Of a stretch of 13,988 nucleotides of DNA, positions 6,060-11,722 are shown in pieces. Origin of the DNA: an uncultured Lachnospiraceae bacterium. GTDB taxonomy: Bacteria; Bacillota; Clostridia; Lachnospirales; Lachnospiraceae. The stretch covers positions 1 to 13,988 of the forward strand of contig CANQEB010000038.1 in the NCBI GenBank assembly GCA_947594085.1. The letters are read 5' to 3'. The number at the start of each line of letters is the position of its first letter. The stretch's first letter is position 1. The position numbers and the translations under genes are program-made. The notes under the pieces were generated by a model. That model searched no databases and had not been told where the DNA came from. It saw only the letters and a program-made list of their open reading frames with translations.

Positions 6060-7050
6060 GATTGTAGGAGTACGTTTCAGAAATGCGGGGAAGGTCTATT
6101 ATTTTGACCCGAAGAATTACGATATAAAGCAGGGCGATCATGTGATCGTTGAGACGGTGCGTGGTGTCGAGTATGGCACAGTGGTCGGGGGGATTCACGA
6201 TGTGGAGGACAAATCTGTCGTTCAGCCGCTCAAATCAGTGATCCGCACGGCGACGCCGGACGACGATGCCCGGGCGCAGCGCAATCGCGAGAAGGAGAAG
6301 GATGCGCTGAAGATCTGCCAGGAAAAGATCGCGAAGCATGGACTTGATATGAAGTTGATCGATGCGGAGTACACGTTCGACAACAATAAGGTGCTATTTT
6401 ACTTTACCGCAGACGGAAGGATCGATTTCCGCGAGTTGGTCAAGGATCTGGCGGCTGTGTTCAGGACTCGCATTGAGCTGCGGCAGATCGGGGTGAGAGA
6501 CGAGACAAAGATTCTTGGCGGGATTGGCATTTGCGGACGCGTGCTTTGCTGCAACAGTTATCTGTCCGAGTTCGCGCCTGTATCGATCAAGATGGCCAAG
6601 GAGCAGAATCTGTCGTTGAATCCGACAAAGATTTCCGGCGCATGTGGCAGACTGATGTGCTGCCTGAAGAACGAAGAGGATACGTATGAATACCTGAACA
6701 GCAGGCTTCCGGGTATCGGAGATATCGTGACGACGCCGGACGGGCAGAAGGGCGAGGTCAGCAGTGTGAATGTTCTGCGTCAGCGCGTGAAGGTATTGTT
6801 CGACGTGGAGGACGAGAAGGAGATTCAGGAGTTTGACGTCAAGGATCTGAAGTTTAAGCCCAGGAAGCGCAAGGACAAGAGTAAGGGCAAAGAGAAGGAC
6901 AAGGAAAAGGACAAAAAGAAGAACAAGGGCGGCAAGAATGATACCTTGCAGGAGGGCGCTTCCGACGAAGAGATGAAAGAATTGGAAGAGCTGGAAGAGT
7001 TGGAGGAACTCGACAAAAAAGAAGGGAAATCAAAACTGGATGAGGATTGA
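6052..7050 (+). CDS. ricT: PSP1-domain Fe-S protein RicT (YaaT), Ric complex subunit
   Basis: RicT (YaaT) forms the Ric or Y complex with RicA and RicF in Bacillus subtilis. The complex carries Fe-S clusters and steers RNase Y-dependent mRNA maturation, affecting sporulation, competence and biofilm formation. The 332-residue protein has the PSP1 domain, with six cysteines in two clusters: C161, C166, C167 and C198, C203, C204 (GICGRVLCC and ACGRLMCC), which fits cluster ligation. Residues about 268-332 form an unusual tail: a lysine-rich KDK/KGK stretch followed by ELEELEELEELD, probably disordered then helical. The start at 6052 has AAGGAGA 6 bases upstream and reads MVKIVGVRF as in homologues; a TTG at 6031 is in frame but less likely. 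It overlaps holB by 8 bases and the next gene by 11. ricA and ricF are not in the window. Confidence 0.93.
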   Translation: MVKIVGVRFRNAGKVYYFDPKNYDIKQGDHVIVETVRGVEYGTVVGGIHDVEDKSVVQPLKSVIRTATPDDDARAQRNREKEKDALKICQEKIAKHGLDMKLIDAEYTFDNNKVLFYFTADGRIDFRELVKDLAAVFRTRIELRQIGVRDETKILGGIGICGRVLCCNSYLSEFAPVSIKMAKEQNLSLNPTKISGACGRLMCCLKNEEDTYEYLNSRLPGIGDIVTTPDGQKGEVSSVNVLRQRVKVLFDVEDEKEIQEFDVKDLKFKPRKRKDKSKGKEKDKEKDKKKNKGGKNDTLQEGASDEEMKELEELEELEELDKKEGKSKLDED

Positions 7051-7777
7051 ACTCAGAGAGGGAGAACGGCTGGACGATCTGCGCAGAGGCGGCTACAGGA
7101 TTATTCAGAATGAAAAGTTGTTCTGCTTTGGTATGGATGCGGTTCTTCTCTCCGGCTTCGCCCGGGTGAAGGAGGGCGGCCATGCGCTGGATCTGGGTAC
7201 GGGAACCGGTATTATACCGATCCTGCTGGCGGTGAAAACCCGAGGTGAGCACTTTACCGGGCTGGAGATTTCAGAGTATTGTGTCGATATGGCGCAGAGG
7301 AGTGTTGTACTCAACGAGCTCGAGCATCGGGTAAAGATTGTTCAGGGAGATATCAGAAAGGCCGGAGAGCTGTTTGCCCCGGCTTCTTTTGATACAGTTA
7401 CTTCGAATCCGCCATATATGACAGCACAGCACGGCCTAGTAAATCCGGATCTGGAAAAGGCAGCAGCCCGCCACGAGATTTTGTGTACGCTTGAAGATGT
7501 CGTGCGCGCGGCGGCGAAGCTTCTGTGCGTTGGGGGACATTTTTATATGGTGCATCGGCCGTTCCGGCTGGCGGAGATCATCCGAGTCTTGTCGCAATAT
7601 CGCCTGGAGCCAAAGCGTATGCAACTCGTCTACCCGTACGTCGACCGCGAGCCAAATATGGTGCTCATCGAGGCAGTGCGCGGTGGGAGATCACGGATGA
7701 CGGTCGAGAAACCGCTGATTATATATGAGCGTCCCGGTGTGTACCGGGATGAGATCCTTGAGATTTACGGGTATTAA
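7040..7777 (+). CDS. tRNA1(Val) (adenine37-N6)-methyltransferase family protein (YabB/TrmN6-like)
   Basis: This 245-residue Rossmann-fold protein fits the TrmN6/YabB group of SAM-dependent N6-adenine methyltransferases. The SAM-binding motif I is DLGTGTGIIP (51-60), followed by an acidic residue at the end of the second strand (E76, GLEIS) and the catalytic NPPY motif (123-126), which marks amino-group methylation. GMDAVLLS (31-38) is the typical pre-motif X segment. Modification of A37 in tRNA1(Val) is known for the Escherichia coli homologue; the tRNA target in this organism is inferred from family. The gene starts 11 bases inside the end of ricT, with AAGGG about 13 bases upstream, so translation is probably coupled. 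In Bacillus, yabA separates these two genes; here they overlap. Confidence 0.87.
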   Translation: MRIELREGERLDDLRRGGYRIIQNEKLFCFGMDAVLLSGFARVKEGGHALDLGTGTGIIPILLAVKTRGEHFTGLEISEYCVDMAQRSVVLNELEHRVKIVQGDIRKAGELFAPASFDTVTSNPPYMTAQHGLVNPDLEKAAARHEILCTLEDVVRAAAKLLCVGGHFYMVHRPFRLAEIIRVLSQYRLEPKRMQLVYPYVDREPNMVLIEAVRGGRSRMTVEKPLIIYERPGVYRDEILEIYGY

Positions 7778-7807
7778 AGGCGCGATGGATGTCGAAGGAG
7801 AATCTGC

Positions 7808-8749
7808 ATGAAAGAGATGGAGCGAAAAGGCATGGACCTGACAGAGGATAATGTTCAGAACAGCGCAGGGGATTCCGACGTGAATAGAAGCATACAGCCC
7901 GGCACGCTCTACCTTTGTGCGACCCCGATTGGAAACCTGGAAGATATCACGCTTCGGGTCATCCGCACACTAAAGGAAGTGGACCTGATCGCAGCGGAGG
8001 ATACGCGCAATAGTCGGAAGCTTCTGAATCATTTTGGAATTAAGACTCCGATGACGAGCTATCATGAATACAACAAGATTGAGAAGGCACGCACTTTGAT
8101 CGCGAAACTGCAGCAGGGCAGAAGTGTGGCGCTGATCACGGATGCCGGGACGCCTGGAATCTCCGATCCGGGCGAGGAGCTGATCCGCATGTGTGCGGAG
8201 GAGGGGATCGAGGTGACTTCTCTGCCAGGAGCCTGTGCGTGCGTGACTGCGTTGACCCTGTCGACACTTCCGACACGGCGTTTTTGTTTCGAGGCTTTTC
8301 TGCCGTCGGACAAAAAGAGCAGGCAGCAGGTACTCGGGGAGCTGAAGGAAGAGACGCGCACAATAATTCTCTATGAGGCACCGCATCGGCTTTTGCGCAC
8401 GTTGGGCGAGCTTCTGGAGGCGCTCGGTGACCGGAAGGCAGCGGTCTGCCGGGAACTCACGAAGAAGCATGAGACAGTGCAGAGGATGACGCTATCGGAG
8501 GCGATTGCCTGGTACGAGGCGCACGAGCCGAAAGGGGAGTGCGTAATCGTCCTGGAAGGGCGCAGCCGGGCCGCGATGGAGCAGGAGGAGCGGCAGGAGT
8601 GGGAGGGGATCGATATCCGCGCCCATGTGGAATTGTACGAGAGCCGCGGGATGGATCACAAGGAGGCCATGAAGCAAGCCGCGAAGGATCGTGGGATTTC
8701 GAAGCGGGACGTGTACGCTGCACTTCTGCAGGAGGAAGATGAAAGGTAG
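7808..8749 (+). CDS. rsmI: 16S rRNA (cytidine1402-2'-O)-methyltransferase
   Basis: RsmI methylates the 2'-O of C1402 in 16S rRNA, at the ribosomal P site, using SAM. The 313 residues carry the tetrapyrrole-methylase fold hallmarks: GTLYLCATPIGNLEDIT (32-48), LIAAEDTRNSRKLL (60-73), and VALITDAGTPGISDPGEE (107-124), the SAM site. The C-terminal region ending SKRDVYAALLQ is the usual small domain. The start at 7808 is supported by AAGGAG 7 bases upstream. This gives about 30 extra hydrophilic residues before the conserved core, which in most homologues begins near the N-terminus. An internal start further down lacks an equally good ribosome site. It follows the methyltransferase gene by 30 bp and is the last clear member of the operon. 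Confidence 0.95.
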   Translation: MKEMERKGMDLTEDNVQNSAGDSDVNRSIQPGTLYLCATPIGNLEDITLRVIRTLKEVDLIAAEDTRNSRKLLNHFGIKTPMTSYHEYNKIEKARTLIAKLQQGRSVALITDAGTPGISDPGEELIRMCAEEGIEVTSLPGACACVTALTLSTLPTRRFCFEAFLPSDKKSRQQVLGELKEETRTIILYEAPHRLLRTLGELLEALGDRKAAVCRELTKKHETVQRMTLSEAIAWYEAHEPKGECVIVLEGRSRAAMEQEERQEWEGIDIRAHVELYESRGMDHKEAMKQAAKDRGISKRDVYAALLQEEDER

Positions 8750-8897
8750 GTTTGATGCGGCAGAAGCGGCGCTGTGGCAGATCGGAACACGTTGGGACGC
8801 GGATTGCGAAATAGAGGAAAAGCGGAACCGACGGAATACATGACGGAACAGAATACAGAATGAGACAGTACACTACAAGATAGAATGGAGAATGACT

Positions 8898-9692
8898 ATG
8901 CCGGCAATTTATGCACATGATCGTTTCGGCGCGGACGTAGCCGAGCGTTTGGATCCGGAGTTGAAGGAGATCATCAGAAAATACCCTGCACCGTACGCGG
9001 TCGGGCTTCAGGGGCCTGATATTTTATTCTTTTACCGTGCGTTGGGGAAGAACAGCGTGAACCAGTACGGGGTGCACCTGCACAAGATTTCCGCGTTGCC
9101 CTTTTTTGAGCATGCGCGCCAGGTGGTGAAGGAGCACGGACGTGACAGCAGGGAGTATGCTTACCTGATGGGCTTTATCTGCCACTATATTCTCGACAGT
9201 GAATGCCATCCATACGTGGAGCAGATGATTGAAAAGATCGGCGTGCAGCATCTGGAGATCGAGGAAGAGTTCGAGAAGATGCTCCTGCGGATGGATGGAA
9301 AGGATGCGGTTTCGTTTCCAGCGGCCACGCTTGTCCCGACGGATGAGCAGACGGCCGGTGCGATCGCTCCGTTTTATGATGAGAAGATCGACAAGAAGGT
9401 AGTGCTCCAATCGCTGAAGGATATGAAGACGATCAAGAAGCTTTTCTGCGCGCCCGGGGCGTTCAAGCAGGGTTTTATCAACTCGACGATGAAGCTTCTG
9501 CGGCATCATGAAAAGATGAAGGGATTGATGTATCAGCGCGTGGACAATCCTGCGTGCCGGGAGAGTGACGAAGGGCTGATGAAGCGCTACGACGGCGCGA
9601 TTGGCATCGCGGCGGAGATGATTCGAAGCTTTGACGAGAGCCTACGCACGGGACAGGAGCTGAATGCGCGCTTCGACCGGACCTTCGAGTGA
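8898..9692 (+). CDS. Zinc-dependent phospholipase C family protein
   Basis: This 264-residue protein matches the zinc-dependent phospholipase C family (PF00882 type). Candidate metal ligands lie in the expected order: H7 and D8 (AIYAHDRFG), D41 (QGPDILFF), H60/H62 and the signature H96-x3-D100-x3-H104 (CHYILDSECH), followed by H118 and a cluster of glutamates. This parallels the H-x3-D-x3-H site of clostridial alpha-toxin-type enzymes. Unlike secreted phospholipases there is no signal peptide, so the protein is likely cytoplasmic. The substrate may not be a phospholipid. The ATG at 8898 is preferred to the one at 8892 because GGAG at 8887-8890 is 7 bases from the first but only 1 from the second. 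It follows rsmI after 148 bp in the same direction and precedes the transporter by 99 bp. Confidence 0.8.
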   Translation: MPAIYAHDRFGADVAERLDPELKEIIRKYPAPYAVGLQGPDILFFYRALGKNSVNQYGVHLHKISALPFFEHARQVVKEHGRDSREYAYLMGFICHYILDSECHPYVEQMIEKIGVQHLEIEEEFEKMLLRMDGKDAVSFPAATLVPTDEQTAGAIAPFYDEKIDKKVVLQSLKDMKTIKKLFCAPGAFKQGFINSTMKLLRHHEKMKGLMYQRVDNPACRESDEGLMKRYDGAIGIAAEMIRSFDESLRTGQELNARFDRTFE

Positions 9693-9791
9693 CAAAGGCC
9701 GCGGATCCGGGGCAGTCCGGCTGCACACGGCAGAGCTTCCCAAAGGGCAGGAAACACGTTTTGAATCAGAAATCGACAGGAGGAGAGAAGA

Positions 9792-11030
9792 ATGAATACG
9801 AAGCTTACAAAGCTGGAAAAATACTGGATCCTTTATGATGTGGGAAATTCCGCGTTTACACTGCTGATTGCGACGATCCTGCCGATCTATTTTAATTCTC
9901 TTGCGGGAGGCGCGGGTCTCTCGGAGGTGGATTACCTGGCGTATTGGGGCTATGCCGCTTCCGTTGCGACCGTGATCGTGGCGATTATCGGTCCGGTCTT
10001 CGGCACGCTCGCGGACACGAAGAATTTCAAGAAGCCGGTTTTTACGGTCAGCATGATGGTGGGTGTGATCGGCTGTGCGGCGCTGTCCTTCCCTTCTTCC
10101 TGGATCGTGTTTCTGGCAGTGTTCGTGATCGCGAAGGTCGGCTACAGCTCGAGCCTGGTTTTCTATGATTCCATGCTTACGGACGTCACGGAGCCGGACC
10201 GCCTCGACATGGTGTCCTCGCACGGGTATGCCTGGGGCTACATCGGGAGCTGCATCCCGTTTATCGTGTCGCTGGTCTTCGTGCTGATGAATGAGAAGAT
10301 CGGTATCAGCATGGGCATGGCGATGACGATCGCCTTCTTCCTGAACGCGCTCTGGTGGCTGCTTGTCAGTCTGCCCCTGCTTAGGAATTACAGGCAGAAG
10401 AATTACATCGAAATGCCGGAGCATCCGGTGCGCGAAAGCTTCGCCCGTCTCGCGGAGACGCTTCGGGATATCCGTGGGCAGAAGCATATCTTTCTGTATC
10501 TGCTGGCGTTCTTCTGCTTCATCGACGGAGTCTATACGATCATCGAGATGGCGACAGCCTACGGCAGCGCGCTGGGTCTGGACACGCAGGGGCTGCTGCT
10601 CGCGCTGCTGGTGACACAGATCGTGGCATTCCCGTTTGCGCTGCTCTTTGCGCGGCTCTCAAAGAAATATCCGACCGATACGCTGATCAAAGTATGTATC
10701 CTGGCGTATCTGGGTATCGCGCTTTTTGCGATTCAGCTGGACAAACAGTGGGAATTCTGGCTGCTGGCCATACTGGTCGGGATGTTCCAGGGCGCGATCC
10801 AGGCGCTTTCGCGCTCTTACTTTGCGCGTATCATCCCGCCGGAGAAATCCGGAGAATATTTCGGCATTTACGATATCTGCGGCAAGGGCGCGTCCTTTGT
10901 CGGGACGACGCTGGTCGGCCTGATCGCTCAGCTTACCGGACGCGCGAGTGCGGGCGTCTCGATCCTGTCGGTGATGTTCCTGCTCGGCTACCTGATCTTC
11001 TGCAAGGCGGCAAAGATGAATCGGAACTAA
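9792..11030 (+). CDS. MFS transporter, UMF1 family
   Basis: This 412-residue integral membrane protein belongs to the UMF1 family of major facilitator transporters, the group that includes the yeast vacuolar amino-acid effluxer Atg22. Its signature WILYDVGNSAFT stands at residues 12-23. A chain of hydrophobic segments follows, consistent with about 12 helices, with a charged central loop near residues 195-230 (RNYRQKNYIEMPEHPVRES) between the two six-helix halves. ALSRSYFARIIPPEKSGEYFG (about 337-357) is another conserved family stretch. The start is supported by AGGAGGAG 6 bases upstream. No promoter is obvious in the 99-bp gap before it, so it may be read through from the phospholipase-like gene. 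The substrate cannot be told from sequence. Transcription is probably ended by the hairpin and T-run at 11091-11124. Confidence 0.88.
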   Translation: MNTKLTKLEKYWILYDVGNSAFTLLIATILPIYFNSLAGGAGLSEVDYLAYWGYAASVATVIVAIIGPVFGTLADTKNFKKPVFTVSMMVGVIGCAALSFPSSWIVFLAVFVIAKVGYSSSLVFYDSMLTDVTEPDRLDMVSSHGYAWGYIGSCIPFIVSLVFVLMNEKIGISMGMAMTIAFFLNALWWLLVSLPLLRNYRQKNYIEMPEHPVRESFARLAETLRDIRGQKHIFLYLLAFFCFIDGVYTIIEMATAYGSALGLDTQGLLLALLVTQIVAFPFALLFARLSKKYPTDTLIKVCILAYLGIALFAIQLDKQWEFWLLAILVGMFQGAIQALSRSYFARIIPPEKSGEYFGIYDICGKGASFVGTTLVGLIAQLTGRASAGVSILSVMFLLGYLIFCKAAKMNRN

Positions 11031-11033
11031 AAT

Positions 11034-11068
11034 AGAATCTCGCTTGCGAGATTCTCCGCCTGCGGCGG
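11034..11068. repeat. Two adjacent perfect hairpins, REP-like
   Basis: Immediately after the transporter stop lies a 10-bp inverted repeat with a 2-base loop (arms 11034-11043 and 11046-11055, AGAATCTCGC and its complement). It is followed at once by CCGCC TGC GGCGG (11056-11068). Neither hairpin is followed by a T-run, so they are not classical terminators. The form resembles dispersed REP-like elements; whether it recurs in the genome cannot be seen here. Confidence 0.7.
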
Positions 11069-11090
11069 GCCGCGTCAGCGACATCTTCCT

Positions 11091-11124
11091 CTCCGCCGCA
11101 GTGCGATCCCGCGGAGCGTTTTTT
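11091..11124 (+). terminator. Rho-independent terminator of the transporter gene
   Basis: CTCCGC (11091-11096) pairs with GCGGAG (11111-11116) across a 14-base loop, followed by CG and six T residues (11119-11124). It lies about 60 bp after the transporter stop. The stem is short but GC-rich. A competing 9-bp pairing, 11060-11068 with 11093-11101, would disrupt it. Confidence 0.55.
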
Positions 11125-11159
11125 ATGTCACAGGACGAAATTTCCTGTGACATAAAAAA
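11119..11159. repeat. 17-bp perfect inverted repeat between convergent genes
   Basis: Arms 11119-11135 and 11143-11159 are perfect complements (outer TTTTTTATG, inner TCACAGGA) with a 7-base loop. The outer A/T tracts could let it act as part of terminators in both directions. With the neighbouring hairpins it may also be one end of a small dispersed repeat. Confidence 0.75.
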
Positions 11160-11185
11160 AGTCCCCCGGGCAGATGCCTCGGGGG
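11154..11185 (-). terminator. Rho-independent terminator of the YegP-type gene
   Basis: On the minus strand, CCCCCG-A-GGCA (11185-11175) pairs with TGCCCGGGGG (11172-11163) across a 2-base loop, with one bulged A. The base of the stem is followed by AC and a run of seven T residues (11160-11154). It begins about 27 bases after the stop codon of the gene at 11212-11580. This is a textbook intrinsic terminator. Confidence 0.88.
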
Positions 11186-11211
11186 GGATTTGTCTTTGCG
11201 GTGCGTCTAGC

Positions 11212-11580
11212 TTATTCCTTCACGATCTTCGCGTCCGGAGCGTTCTTTTTCACGGATTTAATACCGTTTTCACAGTTCTTGAGTGCCGTGTAGCCCTCGC
11301 TCGTTGCGATGATCTGCCCGTTCTTCGCTTTCAGGCGGAAGCGGAACTCGCCACCCTTGTCCTTGTAGATCTCAAATTTCGGGCTCTTCTCTGCCGTGTA
11401 GCCCTCGACGGTCTGATTCTCGACTGCCGCGATCGGAGCATTTGTCTGAACGCTTGCGATTCCTTTTTTGCAGGTAGCCTCACTCTTATATACTTGAGAG
11501 GAAGCGATCACTTCGCCGTTGGAAGCCTTCAGGTCGAACTTGATGCCAGTCTTTGTCTCTTTGATTACAAATTTACCCAT
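11212..11580 (-). CDS. YegP/DUF1508-family protein with two repeats
   Basis: This 122-residue protein consists of two DUF1508 (YegP) units, about residues 2-49 and 67-116. Each has the pattern of a beta-hairpin with F-x-I/L, NGQ/EVIA(S/T)S and a C-terminal helix GIxSVxxNAP. The family forms small alpha/beta folds; its biochemical role is not established. The protein is lysine-rich and basic, with no signal peptide. The start has a strong AGGAGG about 6 bases upstream. A candidate promoter lies at 11616-11644, and a clear intrinsic terminator follows, so it is probably a single-gene transcript. It converges on the transporter gene and runs in the same direction as the kinase upstream, from which it is separated by 142 bp. 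Confidence 0.9.
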   Translation of the reverse strand: MGKFVIKETKTGIKFDLKASNGEVIASSQVYKSEATCKKGIASVQTNAPIAAVENQTVEGYTAEKSPKFEIYKDKGGEFRFRLKAKNGQIIATSEGYTALKNCENGIKSVKKNAPDAKIVKE

Positions 11581-11615
11581 AAAAACCCTCCTGACAATAT
11601 ATAGTTTATAGTTTC

Positions 11616-11644
11616 ATTTTACTGTTATATATTGTAAAATTCAA
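11616..11644 (-). promoter_or_regulatory. Candidate promoter of the YegP-type gene
   Basis: On the minus strand TTGAAT (11644-11639), a 17-bp spacer and TAAAAT (11621-11616) match 9 of 12 consensus bases, in a very A/T-rich setting. The expected start near 11609 leaves a short leader containing the AGGAGG site. Other A/T-rich hexamers nearby make the exact choice uncertain. Confidence 0.5.
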
Positions 11645-11669
11645 CAAAAATTTTGTCGAAAACGATATT

Positions 11670-11699
11670 TTTCTGTAAGAATAGAATTGCTTACAGAAA
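11670..11699. repeat. 10-bp inverted repeat downstream of the sensor kinase gene
   Basis: TTTCTGTAAG (11670-11679) and CTTACAGAAA (11690-11699) are perfect complements with a 10-base loop. The structure begins 24 bases after the kinase stop codon on the minus strand, where a terminator would be expected, but no T-run follows. It also lies about 25 bp upstream of the candidate -35 of the YegP-type gene, so an operator is an alternative. Confidence 0.6.
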
Positions 11700-11722
11700 T
11701 TAGCGCCTCACCGGGCTGGAAC

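Noticed and set aside
8739..8843. 34-residue frame overlapping the end of rsmI (starts MKGRFDAAEAALWQIG)
   Set aside because: AGGAGG is only 3 bases from its ATG, the peptide shows no known features, and it could easily occur by chance; only translation data would rescue it.
9642..10487. 281-residue minus-strand frame opposite the transporter
   Set aside because: Composition is rich in R/H/D, typical of an antisense shadow of a membrane protein gene; no family resemblance.
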